Below, one piece after another: positions 47,207 through 60,000 of a DNA stretch of 64,000 bases. The notes beneath the pieces were generated by a model that saw only the letters and a list, made by a program, of their open reading frames with translations, made no database searches and was not told where the DNA came from. The DNA is from Paulownia fortunei (taxonomy: Eukaryota > Streptophyta > Magnoliopsida > Lamiales > Paulowniaceae). The DNA lies in contig JAGSPU010001528.1 of NCBI GenBank assembly GCA_019321725.1, positions 83,462-147,461 of the forward strand. Reading direction: 5' to 3'. Within the stretch, counting starts at the first letter, position 1. Each line of letters begins with the position of its first letter. The position numbers were made by a program, and so were the translations under genes.

Positions 47207-50200
47207 TCAACCAAAGCTCTGACGAGACGTGGTATCTGATTTCTGTTCTGCATCTGCTGTAGCCTGGACTTGAGCTGCGTATTGCAAGTTCCAGAGGACA
47301 TCCTCAAATGAGGGCCGGCTTGAGGATTCAGGTGATATACATTTGTTTGTGATGGATATCACAATTGACAAGGATTCCTGTGAGCTGGTGGTTAACACAA
47401 TTGGATCCACTATCTTTCGCCGACCATCTTGGCTGCTAAAGGATGTCTGCCAATTGGAAGAATTATCACTATAATAATCAATAATTCTTTAGCTTGTTGG
47501 AGCAACGGATGGACATTGCAATTGCAGTAACATATATACCATTTCATTTAGTAGAAACGCTTCTCCTCTTCCACTTACAATAGGACCTACAAGGGATTCA
47601 AGCAATACGAACCCAAAGTTGTAAACATCATCCTGCAACTTCTCCACGTGCCTGCAACAAAATATGTTTATGTATAAACTACAAAGTAGCTGGTGGAGAA
47701 AGATTTAGCTCCAAAAGAAGTTTCTTTTTACCCTGATTTAGCTGCATCTCCCTTCGCCTACAAAAGAGATATAACATGGGTTAGACATAGCTCTTACAAG
47801 CATAATAAGGTCTAAATACTGAAGCAACCATACTTCAGATTTTTCAGTTTCATCTGCAATGACGGACATCCCATAGTCACTAAGTTTTGCAATCCCATGT
47901 TCATCAAGCAGTATATTATTTGTCTTCAGTCGATTGCTAAAAGAAGGGGAATCACCCCAGTATGCAGAAAATGGACAGCCTTCGCTACACCAATTAAAAC
48001 AGCCAATCTGTCTGACCACTTCAGAACCTTCTCCGGACAGGTCTCTGTACAAGAACATATAGTTCAATTCAAGCTCAATAGAACCAATTGATAAATAATC
48101 TATTCACAAAAAAGAGGACAGATCCACAGGTCCACAAAGATTTTGAGTAATCACATAATGGAACAGCAACGGCTTATACATAATATCACTTTTTCAGCAA
48201 AAATAGTCGTTAAGTTGCACTCTGTTCCCATACATGACATTTCTACTCACAGAACTCGTAAAACCTACTGTGTAAAGTTATTTCTTATCTTTTGCAAAGA
48301 TGAGCTAAATTTCTGGATAACTATTTCATCTAGCAAACAGTCATATCATCACTGGGTCAAGAATCAATTCAAACATATACTCCGTTTTCAACTTGATAGG
48401 CATTGATGTTCTGGTTTTGGAAAGAACCTCCATCTAGACATGGATTAAGGATACCCCCAAAATTAAACTTCTTTGGTAATTCTAGTACCTGAAAGATGAG
48501 AGCGGAAGTTTCCATTAGGAACAAATTCTTGCACAAGGAACAGTCTATGTATAGTTGAGTCGTCTTGCATTCCGCCATCAATGCAATGACCCAGAAGGCC
48601 AACCAGGTGAGGGTGACGAAGCTTTGAAAGCAAATCCAGCCGCAGTCTGAGGTTCCTAATTGAGTACTTTCTAAATAGAGCCAAAGACCGTATAGCAACA
48701 ATGGTACCATTCTCTAACCTTCCCTTGTAAACCTGAAGAAATGAACGCAGAATTTTAAGAAAGGTAGTCCAGAAATAAAGAAAATTTCAAATATGTTAAG
48801 GAGGAATTTTTTGTAGAATAATGATCCATATGTCCTAATATTAAGAGATTTCCAGTGATTGGTAATGTAGAATGCAGTTCTGATAGCAATTATATGATCT
48901 TTAATTTTTTTCAACTTTTGCACCTTTAGTGATTGCCTTACGCCAAGCCCACTTTTCATCACTAGATGTTTTGCTTGTTTCCACCCTTGAATTAGAATCA
49001 CATTACTCCTAATGCAACACATGCATGCTAACATTCATATTGATGACAGTGGTTTGTGAAGCAAAAGTTAACTGCAGAAATGACTAGGCAGCTTGACGAG
49101 ACAAATGATTTCCCACATCTCATGCATGTGAAAACCAAAACTCTAAACATAGAAAAATAAGCCACATTCCATGAGCATAAGAACTTCTTCCCTTTCTCCC
49201 TTGATATTACACTATGTTGAGGCCATTTTCCAAAGTAGGAAAAACTATATTTCCACAGAATACGCGCTTGCTGTTCTCTCTATTGCTACCCAATACATTA
49301 TTTAGCAGCACTTACAACTAATGCTTCAAAATTAACGTCACCTATAGAAAGGGGCAGTGCAGAGACCATGATAGCGTTTCTGACGTACCTTTCCAATAGA
49401 GCCCTCGCCCAAAAAAGTTGACTGATCAAAGTTTTTTGTGGCTTCTTCCAGTTCTTCTACAGAAAACACCCTATAGGGTGGAGCACTTTGATTCCCCAGT
49501 TTTGCTGCTTGAGAAATGATCCCTGATGCACAAAAAAAGATAAAAAGGTAAATAAACCTGAAGGATTCATGATGAATTTCCTCGACCAAAATTGTTAAAA
49601 TAATGCAACATCAATGGAAGAGGATAGATAGTGGGGACGCCTCCATAACCTTGTTAATATTTTCATCATTAAGTAAATACTTTCATTTGCTTAAAAAAGA
49701 GTTCACTCAGAAAACATAATGTATAAAACGGAACTTACTGGCATTTGCTAGTAGTTCTGATGATATCCCTGATGGTGCATCATCTTGCTTAACCTTGGGT
49801 GCAATATGCTGGATTAAGGTCTGCTGTGTGCGGTGTCTTTTACAGAAAAAGAGAAGACCAACTACCAAGAGGATTACGACAATAATGACAATTCCCCCAA
49901 TCACACCAGCCAAAATGGCTATTTCCTTCACTATAGATCGTCTTTTACCCTTATCATTGTCTTTGCAATATGCTTCAGGATGCTGATTTCTGGCATCAGT
50001 GGAGAAGCAATTCCCACCAATTTTAACTATTCTGTTATCTGCAGCAGTATCCAAGCAATTTGGAAGCTGACCTTTCAATCTGTTATCAGAAAGATCAACC
50101 AGACTAAGCGCATCCCCACACTTAAGATGCTCGGGAAGTGAACCGCTTAGAGTATTGGATGATAAATTCAAATAACTAATGTTTGGCAAAGAGAACAGTA

Positions 50201-51101
50201 GAGCAGGAGGGCTTCCACTCAGATAGTTGTCTGACAGATCAAGATGCTGAAGTTGATTCAATATGCCAAATTGTTCTGGTATACTACCAGAAAATGAATT
50301 GTTGCTGAGAAAAATATTAGCCAGTCCTTTTGGCAGAGGAGGCAATTCAGAATCCAAAATGTTCTCTCTCAAATCCAGCAACTGCAGATTAGACAGGTCA
50401 CTCAGATCAGGCAATTTCCCTGAAAGCAAGTTGTGTGACAAAACTACTTCAGTCAGTGTTGTAATTCTTGACATTGCAGAAGGAACCTGACCCTTCAATC
50501 TGTTGTTCTTTAAGCTCAATATGGTGAGATTTGTTAATGAATCCAACCACTCAGGGACTGTGTCATTGAAAAAGTTCCCATCAAAGGTCAATGTCTGAAG
50601 CTTCACCAATCTCGACATTTCAGATGGAATTGAACCAAACAAAAAATTTGAACTCATGTCTAAAGCTTCAAGCGAATATAACCGATGAATTTTATCGGGT
50701 AGTGGCCCCCAAATGCCTAAAGATACTAAGCTAACGACCCTTAAGGTAGACAACCTCGTCAGTGTAGTAACAAAAGAATCAATAGAGAAACTCTGAGACA
50801 ATGTTTGATTTGGTATTGCAAATCCCCTGAATTCACTGACCTTTGCAGGCTTTTCTCCCATAATTCTGAGCTCAGTAACAGTGTCGTCCTCACATTTGAT
50901 GCTCATATGTGGTGGAGAGGACAAATTACACAAATCAGCATTGTTATTTTCCCAAACGTTCAGAGGCATTGGGTACTCTAAATGCTTCCTCAGCTGAAGA
51001 AGAACCTGCGTCTCATAGCTTCTCAACTGATGAGTTCTTATAGCAAACAAGAGCCATGAAAGAAACACCATTACAAGAGTACTTGAACACCCCATTTGCA
51101 T
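47207..51101 (-). CDS. LRR receptor-like pseudokinase (At3g03770-like)
   Basis: Seven exons in transcription order: 51101-49739, 49522-49389, 48732-48489, 48044-47834, 47757-47732 (only 26 bases), 47651-47540 and 47446-47207, giving 776 residues. Layout: signal peptide (STLVMVFLSWLLF), about ten leucine-rich repeats (for example LEALDMSSNFLFGSIPSEMS), a Cys-containing cap, a transmembrane segment (IAILAGVIGGIVIIVVILLV) and a cytoplasmic kinase-like domain. The catalytic Lys of VAIK is Arg (VAIRSL), the HRD catalytic loop is absent and DFG is SDYGM, so phosphotransfer is not expected. It matches plant genes named probable inactive LRR receptor-like kinases; a plasma-membrane scaffold or co-receptor role is inferred. 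One C is missing from the run that appears as G4 at 47947-47950 on the plus strand, shifting frame between HTGVIP and PSFSNRLKTNNILLDE. A second in-frame ATG at 51095 could also start translation. Confidence 0.88.
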
Positions 51102-53865
51102 ATTCCAACGAGTATACCTTCAAATTTTCAACGATTTTCAGTAAAACCCTAGAATGATTGTAAGTTTCAATGAGCTAAAGAATAATATTAGCAGACCCAT
51201 CAATGAGTGTATTCTCATAAACAGCTTAAATGACAAATTTCTGAAAAGACTGCATTTTCAAAGTTGTCGAGACTGAGAAAGAGCAAAAAAGGCACTCATT
51301 AAAGGCCTAATCTGAGGGGAAAAAATCCCGGAACTAAAGGAAAACTGCAAATGGGAAGTTTAAAACAATGGTTTAATGGGGGAAAATTGTAGAAGGGTAG
51401 TGATAAGATATGAAGAAAACGTGAACGAAGCAGAAAGAAACAAGGTATGCTACCAAACAGCAGAATGTTGGATCTTTTAGGAGTAAAATAGAAAAACAGA
51501 CAACAGATAAGGCTGGATAGTGGAGACAAATTGTTGGGATAGATAGATGAAGTCCAGCAAGGGGGTGAAACTTTTTGGGTTTTTGTGAATGTAGAAGAAT
51601 TATTGGGAAGAATTAAAAGAAGTGGGCTAATAATGGAGGCAGTTGAAAAAGAAGAATCTGCATTTACTGCTGCATTCATTCATTCATTCAAGAAAGAAAG
51701 AAAGAAAGAAAGAAGAAAGCTGCATTATGAAAATGGGAATATTTTGGGTGTTTTCCTATGCATTAATGGGGTCAGGAGGTTGTATTGCAAGAGGACAAGG
51801 AACTGAGAGTGCATTGTCACTAGCCTCGCAGAAGAACAGAGTTGTGAGAATGGGAATGGATGAGGAGCACCTATTAGCACTTAGTAGTCATGAATACATA
51901 ATTATGTTTAGATTTGAATCAGATTCTTTTAAAATTAGGTTGTTTGGATCTCTATTTTTTAATTTGTTAAGGCCATTTTTGCAACCTCAATTACCACCAT
52001 TTTTTATCTACTAGAGGCATTTCGCAATTTAAGTTGGAATGAATTTTTGATTGTCATTTAATATTCTCCATTTTTTATAAAATAAAAGGCACCTTTCGGT
52101 CAATCATAATTTCCTCAAATCAATTCTTTCAAAATGAATTCTTAAGTTTAAAAAAAAAAAATCAAAACTTGTTATTGTGACGAAACTCGATAAAGAATGT
52201 ATAAATAAAAAAAAATGTTGGGCAATATAGTGATGAATAATGATAAATATGGAACTTATAAAACTGATTCTTAGTAAAGAAAAGAAAGGGTGTTATTATT
52301 GGAACTTGGGCTGACCCCAAAGGCCCTGCCTTAGTCAAGGGGTAGGGCCCAGTAGTACAGTTGCCAAGCAATAATAATACTAAAGATTAAAGAAAAGAAC
52401 AAAAAAGGAAAAGCCGAAGCAACAATTCAATTGATGATTCAGCTTTGCCATCCTAACAACCCCTATGGTACGCTTTAAGTAAGTACAGTCAATCTTAATG
52501 AAAAAGCTATCACTCAACACTTCTAATTAACATTTTACATCGGGTTTTGGAATTTGTAGTCTTTTCCTCACCATTTTAATATTAACATAATCATTACTCA
52601 GTCAATTACTACAAAAAGACATGCTCAATCAGTCAATCTATCTGTCATCAAAGCTTGAGCCCCAGCGCTACTCTTTTATTATTATTTTTTTAATGATTGG
52701 GTTGGGCCCACTCCCGTTTGGTTTTCTTGCTCTTTACCTTTTTCTTTTTTCTTTTTGTAGTAGGAACAAAAATTGTTGCTCTCTATCTTTCATCATCAAA
52801 TCAAGGCTGATCATGATATACGACTAATTAGACCTTATCACAGTTCTCAAATCGGCGATTACCGGTTGGAATCCGCAGTTTCAAGGGTCAGAAAAATCCG
52901 CACTTTCGAAACCCGCGGGGCGGATTCTAATTACGGTTCGATCCTTGAGTTTTTTTATTTTTTTATTTTTATTTTGATTTATATTTTAAAAATTATAATT
53001 TTTTAACTAATTATTAATTTTACGAATTTATAATTTTTGAAAAATAAAAATAAGGGATTAAAATTTTAAACTTAAATTTGAATGAAAATTTTTAAACTTA
53101 AATTTTAAAAAAAATATAATTAATTTTTGAATTTAATAAAAAAATTAATCTAAATTTAAAAAAAATATTACCTAAAATTTAAATTATTAAATATTCTAAT
53201 TATAATAAACTTAAAAAAAAAGATATTCAACTTGAAGTCTTAAAATTTAAACTTAAATTTTAATAAAAAATAAGGGTTTGAAATTAAATTTAAGTTGTAT
53301 ACGTATATCCTCTTAAGGGTCATTTACTTTTTTTATTGGAATGAGAAATTATTGATGAAAAATATGATGAAATGTGGGATTATAATTAAATTATTCAATA
53401 TATCTCATGTGTATTTCATATGATTATTTGAATGATATATTAGTAAAAGTTCTTATCAAACATGTATTTTGATGAATAATTATGTGGATTGTTATGTTTT
53501 TTATTAATTTACCCTTAATTAAATATTATCATAAATTAGTTTATATTTAAATTGTGATATGTGGTTTAAAATCATGGGTATTATTATCAAAATATATTCT
53601 AGAAATTTAAATGTGATGGTGTAATTATTTCATCTCACCTATGAGGTGGGATGAATTATCAATTAAAAATCATCATTTGACTAAGTTGGATATTTTAGTA
53701 TATCCAATATAATCAAATAAGGTAAACAATCAAAACTCACGTAGTTCTCTTACCTTTTAACCCTTCTTACCTTAGGGAATGGTGTGATTCAATCACTCCA
53801 ACCAGTTCCCGTTGTTGTTCTGTCTGTGTTCTCCTCTTGATTTCCTCCAAATTCGGCTAACCTTG

Positions 53866-54278
53866 TTTTCGTATAAAGGCATTGATCCAATCATCAAGAT
53901 ATGTTTGGACTTCTAAATTATCGGGAGACAAGATTAAGCGTTTCTCACTCAATATATTAAACAAGTATTTTCTTCGCCATCACGGACTAGATAAGTTTGC
54001 TCCTTTTGTAACTACCATCGCAAAATATCGAACTCTCCATCATCATCTATATCATTAAACTCAAATGAGATATTAAAATAACTTCGTATAGAGGCTTTGA
54101 TCCAATCATCAAGATATATTTGGGCTTCTAAATTATCGGGAGACAAGATTAAGCGTTTCTCACTCAATATATTAAGCAAGTATTTTCTTCGTCATTACGG
54201 ACCGGATAAGTTTGCTCATTTTGTGACTATCATCGCAAAATATCGAACTCTCCATTATCATCTATATCATTAAACCAG
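53866..54278 (-). mobile_element. Tandemly duplicated hAT transposase C-terminal remnant
   Basis: Two direct copies with a period of about 215 bases (from about 53866 and 54081) differ at few positions. Read on the minus strand they give GEFDILRW followed by a stop, then after frame shifts LSEKRLILSPDNLEVQTYLD and DWINA. This order matches the C-terminal dimerisation region of hAT (Ac/Tam3-type) transposases, which typically reads FDIL-WW and later LSP-VEAL-C-DW. Stops and a missing middle part show it is dead. The duplication happened after decay began or by local slippage. Confidence 0.55.
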
Positions 54279-55627
54279 AAACTTGAAGATATCTAGAACG
54301 TTTAATCTGTTCTCTAAGTAAAAGTTGTGGTGTCGTAAGTCTAGAACTACTACTACTAATTCTATATATATCAACTTGTGTTATTTGTAAGTCATATTTG
54401 GAACTATATAATTATAAAATTATTTTAAAATTATTTTAACTTTAAATATAATATTTCATATATTTAAAGTATAATCATTTTCATAATGGTTTAAAGCATT
54501 ATATAAATTATTAACATGTATTAAAGAATTAGGGGCACTAATTCTTCCTCTTGATTCACCTCTAAATTTTGAATATGTATCCAACACCATCATTTTCCTA
54601 TGTAACTTCAGCATTTTCGACGAATTAATATCTTTAATTTATTTATAATTCAAAATTTTATATGTAAATTATATAAAATTCAAAATTTTACCACCCTCCA
54701 CATTTCAGATTTTGAAATTACTTTTTCATACGAATCAAATATTTATTTTATCCTCTAAAATTAAAAATTCCGACTTATATAGGTCACAATAAGAAGTTTG
54801 ATTTGATTTTTATCCTTCATCACGTCCATAAGTAACTAGCCTCGAGCCTGTTTCATTGATCCCTTTGCCCAAGTTATTGTCTCTTGGTGAATTGATGATG
54901 TAAAGTACTTTAAATTCAGTGCTCAAAAAATAAAAGAAAAAAGTGACCAGGGAAGAATCCGCATTGCTTTAATAAATCATTTTCGTGGAAAAAGAGATAC
55001 ACTTTCACTGTATATATGAGATTTGAGATTTCACAATTCACAAGCAAAAGGTATTGATTTTCTCACCAAATAAGAAAAGCATAAACGGACCATGTTGCCA
55101 TGATGACAAGAATAAAGTGTTAGGTCAGTTGAAAATTTGTAGCCACTTTGGCAGAAACATAAAATACTAAAAACTATGAGAGAATGTTGCAACTTTTTAG
55201 AAAACTGTGAAACCATACTGCTGCACGCACATAAAGCTCGCAGTAGGAAACAAATAACAGTTCAGGCTCAGGCATTTAGAGGGACCATTTCTGAGAGCTA
55301 TTGGTGACAAAAACTTGCAGCCAAAAAGCTCCAATCCAAGGAACCATTTGTCATCTCTCAGTTTCAATTGTAACTAACATAAACCTCAATAGATTCCACA
55401 AACAATTCAGGCCTTCTGTTTCTTGAATCAAAATAAAGCTTCCTCATAAGCAATGTTAACGTTTACTATTGAACAAACATAAAGGATTCCATAAACACTT
55501 GATTCTGCAAGCAAAGTTAGGACAAATAATTGATTGAGATGGTAAAAAATGTACTCGTGAACTAATGTTACATTATAAACCACAGGATTAGTAAGTTCTG
55601 TAACATTATACTAAGGCCATAATCTAC

Positions 55628-55858
55628 TCATGTCATTCTCATGTTCATGTTCATGTTCAGCTTCTGGTCACCCCTTTTGCTTTTGAGCTCACTTCTGGCA
55701 ACAACTGCCAATTTTTCCCGGCGACGAGCAGCTTGCTTTATCAAGATAATAACAAATCCAGTTAAAAAAAAATAAATAGGTATACCAGTTATAATGGAGT
55801 AATCCACTAGGTTTAAACTCTTCCGAACAAAGAATTTTTGAAAAAGAAAGTAAAGAAT
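55628..55858 (-). other. Unassigned exon-like reading frame
   Basis: On the minus strand an acceptor-like TTTCCAG precedes an open frame of 76 codons and a stop at 55628-55630. It has no ATG near its start. It encodes a hydrophobic, membrane-like segment (SIITGIPIYFFLTGFVIILI) followed directly by a basic tail (KQAARRREKLAVVARSELK). No family recognised. It lies 1.2 kb beyond the PPOX2 stop on the same strand. It could be an alternative PPOX2 3' exon, a leftover of a lost gene, or chance. Confidence 0.3.
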
Positions 55859-55933
55859 CTGGAAAGAACTAGAAGGGAATGACTCAAACTTGAAAAGGTG
55901 AAAAAAGTAATCATGTATGAGCCAGAATTTCAG

Positions 55934-56964
55934 TGTAGGGGGGCGAGATCCGATTATAAAAATATAATATTAATTATTTTTTTCACCTATAAAAATATTT
56001 TTTTATTAACTAATTTTAAAAAATAAATACAACTATAAATAAAAATATGATATTTATACATAAATTTCTCATACATATCATATATGAATAAGTATTCGAA
56101 CAAAAAAACGACTTTAAATGAAAATGAGAATCAATTCTAATTCAATCTAACACAAAACAAAAACTAACTTACAAATATTGAAAAATATAATCTGAATATT
56201 AGAGTAATTCTCACAGTTTCATCACAATCTTATGAGTCATTATTAAGTGTTCAAATTTATCTTATTATTGTGAAAAAAGAAAATGATTCTTCAAATAAAA
56301 TGTAGTTTATATAAGTAGCTACACATTTGTAAGTATATACAATGAATTAAAAATATATTAAAAAACTAATGAAGTTTTTAATTTTTTTTATTGTGAAAGA
56401 GAACTATTGTTTAAATAAAAATAATTCTTAACGTTATAAAAATTTATAATAACATGTCAAAAATGAATTTGTCAGTCAAACTTGCTTCCAAAAACTATTG
56501 CATACATTTGACTATTATTTTATAATTATTATCCAAATGAAATGTATTTGAAAAACCTACACTTATAATTTCTTACAACATAAAAATTAGAATAATCTCA
56601 ATAATAAGTAAAGAAAGTGGACTTAAGTTAAAAACTAACAAATAAGTATAAAAAATAATAATAATGAGTATTTTTTACTAATATAAACCATGTTTGTAGA
56701 GATAAAATCATAATAAAGTTTTAATACTACAAATGCCTTTTAAAACTTTATATTAATACTAAGCACCTATAATTTTGAAAAAATGAAGTTTCAAATAATT
56801 TAAAATATTTTTAAATTTACATATTCAAAATAAGATTATAAAAATTTGAGTGGGCAATTGAGATAATTTCATAATTTAAAGGGGGCCAAAAATTTAATTT
56901 TATTAAATTTTATAAATAAAAAATATATTTGTAGACCCAGCCACCCCCCTGCCTCCGCCCCACC
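55934..56964. mobile_element. Candidate non-autonomous hAT-like insertion
   Basis: A 1,031-bp AT-rich block has GC-rich edges. The left edge starts TGTAGGGGGGCGAGATCC, and the right edge read in reverse starts GGTGGGGCGGAGGCAGGGGG, roughly inverted. ATTTCAG flanks both sides (55927-55933 and 56965-56971), close to the 8-bp duplication of hAT elements. No transposase frame. A second copy of the right-hand GC-rich motif follows at about 56971-57001. Confidence 0.4.
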
Positions 56965-57076
56965 ATTTCAGCCGCCCCCACCTGCCTCCGCCCCACCAGT
57001 TCAAGAGAAAGTGAGCAAAAATGGCAGTCAAGTCATTACCTAGCAACAATAAGCTTTCCTGGAGGAAACCTCTTCA

Positions 57077-60000
57077 TCAGGAGTTCCCCTTAGCATCGGA
57101 ACAAGAGTCCAGATAAGAGATCACAAGATCAGCTGCTTGGCATCCAGTCGATATTGCTTTGCCAACTGATAATCCTCCCTTATGGTTGCCTAACATTAGT
57201 GATGCAGAGAACAATTTTAAAATACAAGGATCCAGCAAAAGAACAGTAAGCTAAGGAACACAGACATGTTGTGGTCTCTATAAACTCTGAAGTTTTTCCT
57301 AGCTCAACATGTCACATTCCCTCAGCTCATGATTTTCACTATAATCATTCCACATTTCTGCAGCTAATTTTTGTATCTTATCATTCTTTAGAATAAGTTT
57401 AACCCAGTAGCAGGTGGCAATTGAAATAGTGGGGTCATAAAAGATTGCAGAGAGCATGATTTTAGCCAATGAAATATGGCAGTCTATTCGAGGGAGAGTT
57501 AAGTATTTCTTTTTGCCTGCTTAAAGAAAAGTAGAGAAAACAAGACAACATAAACAAAAATAATAAAAGCTAAAAAAAAGCCAAAGAAAAAATATAAGCT
57601 GAAGGTTTACCAGCATAAAAAAACCCTGGAAGGTCTTTTTCCATCTTGTCAATAGCTTCAAGGACTGAATCATAGTTCTGCCCATACAACGGAAATGCTT
57701 TACTCCAATAAAAGTGACTGCAATCAAGCACATAACCTGTAAGAAAACATACCCATGGTAGGTTCATTCACTACCGGAACTCTTCAATTGAAAAGCCCAC
57801 TAAATGATTTGAATTGAGCATAATTACTTCAGAAAGGCAGGTTCTCCTTCTGCACCCAATAGCTGTCTGAGATCAGAAGTTACTATCTGCTTCAATTTGT
57901 CCCTGTGACAGAAGTAATAGAAGTTGTACGTAATCGAGGTGTGCATAAAATTTAATATCACAGAAATGAAAAGAAAAAAAAAAACACAACACCAACAACA
58001 TTGAAGCGGTTAACACCTCGAAGCTTTGGCAAGTTCTCGGTTTCTACTTCCGCCAACAAACGTAGTGTAGAGATAAACATCAGTAGGTGCTCGATCTGGA
58101 AACATCATCGAAGAGAAGAGGGTGCCTGCAAAAAAGAAACTTTATATCACAAATACATGGACAACAATATCAGAGAATCGAGAATCGTGGGACTCCAAAA
58201 TTAAGCATTACCCAGTGTCTTCAAACCATTTTGTTGCTCTTTTGAAGGTATGAGAACTCCAAAACCTTCAAGCGGTCGCTTGACACTCTCCTCTTAAATG
58301 TGGTGATTATAACAGACATTGGTAAATAACTAACCTGCACATATTGCAGATACAATGAACACCAAATTTCTGAATAGACCACATAGAATAATAGTAACTG
58401 TAAAATTTCACTGAGGGCAATAGATGTCGAAGGCACAGCTATCAAATGATCGCACAACTAAAATTTCCAAGGGTCAACTAAAGATAAAGGTTAAGTTAAG
58501 ACCCTGAAATGTCATAAACTGAGTGGATAAATAGGGTTGGGCGATATCAACTTGTTTTTGAATCATTTCTCCTTACAAGTAGGAGGTTTAATTCCTTCAT
58601 TCACAATCTTTCTTCAAAATAGCAATAAACTTTGAGAAGTTTACAATCATATACAGAGCGCAAAAACTTTGGACTTGAAAAAAACTTACACAGATAAGAA
58701 AGAACCCTGAATGTGTTCATACAAAGAGCCAGGATTGCATACCTCAGGAACAAAGTCTAAGAGAAATGGGCTTCCTCGTCTAGTAATCTTCATTTGTTTA
58801 ACATCAGAAAGGGGGGCCTAATCAAAGACATTTGGAATCAATAAAAATCCCATCCTTGTGCACAAACTAAGAATGAAACACAAGAACTTGTCCCCACAAG
58901 GAATCATGTGGCTTACATCCATGCCTCGTCGTACATAAAAGCTTTAAAAGTTACTTTCATGGTAGAGCATCGGAGTCTATAAATGGATGAAGCGGAAATA
59001 AGAGAGTGAAAATTGCTTCTTAACTCTTTTTTACTTATTCTGGAAAGCACGGCATCTATAAAGGATCTCCAAGTAGATGTACTTACTGTAACTATCAATG
59101 CATCAAAGGACTTCCCGCAGGAAAGCTTTTTGTCATCCAATTCATAAGAAACTGACCAGTTATCTAATGGAGAGTTCTCACTGCAGCTACAAGATAGTTC
59201 CAGCACCTTAGATTGAAGTTTAAGTTCATCTTTGCCAAGTTCATTGCAAAGTGCATTGGTGAGTGTCTGCAAACATTTACAAACAAATGAATTACAGTCG
59301 TAGGGCCATCTGCGTAACAAAAGTTGCAATGATGTAATCAAATCAAGGGACTACGGGTTGAGGTTACCAGATAATACAATGTTTCAACTTGCAATTAGCT
59401 TTAGAAAAATAAAATCAATCAGATTCATGTTTCTGGTCCAAGATTTAAGGTCAAGCATGTAGAAACAAGTTAAAAGACACCTCACTGGAAACCCCACTAC
59501 AGTCTGACCCTCCCAACCCCTTCCACAAACAGTGGATTCATGTGAAGTACCTAAGAAACATACATCTTTTTATATGCTGTAATTCACCTCAGCAAAAATC
59601 TTTTCCATGTGTGAAATTAGTGAAAATAAGAATCTAATTCTCTTGGCGCTACACTGAAGAAATGTCCCTTGTGTAGATATGCTAAGCAAATATTGAAGCT
59701 TTAACCTATCCTTCCCCTGGACTGCCCAATACCAGGGTTTAGAGATTGATGTACATTGTACTCCTACCTGCATCCCACCCAGAAATGAAAAAGAGCCACG
59801 CTTGTGTTTATTCTTCGCTGAAGAGTCCTTCATTCCGCCAGTGGTTCCTTTCTTGGCAGATAATTTGGACTGAATAGCACCAGATATGATTGAGCCAAAC
59901 CTGAAAAATGCAGAGAATTTGTGAACTGGCCAAAAGATGATGACATTATCCATGATGAATCAGCAAGAGATAAAGCATAAACTTGGAGTTGTTTTTAGAA

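Larger units (their letters stand above)
51102..57076. other. AT-rich, transposon-littered spacer
   Basis: The first 600 bases are probably the pseudokinase promoter and leader, including a GAAA run near 51690-51713. 52980-53330 is extremely AT-rich. 53866-54278 carries hAT-like remnants, 55628-55858 an exon-like frame and 55934-56964 a probable hAT-like insertion. The last stretch before 57077 is the 3' side of PPOX2. No intact gene seen. Confidence 0.55.

Noticed and set aside
52980..53330. Extremely AT-rich block considered as a matrix-attachment or replication-origin site
   Set aside because: Composition alone cannot support either, and no specific motif was seen.
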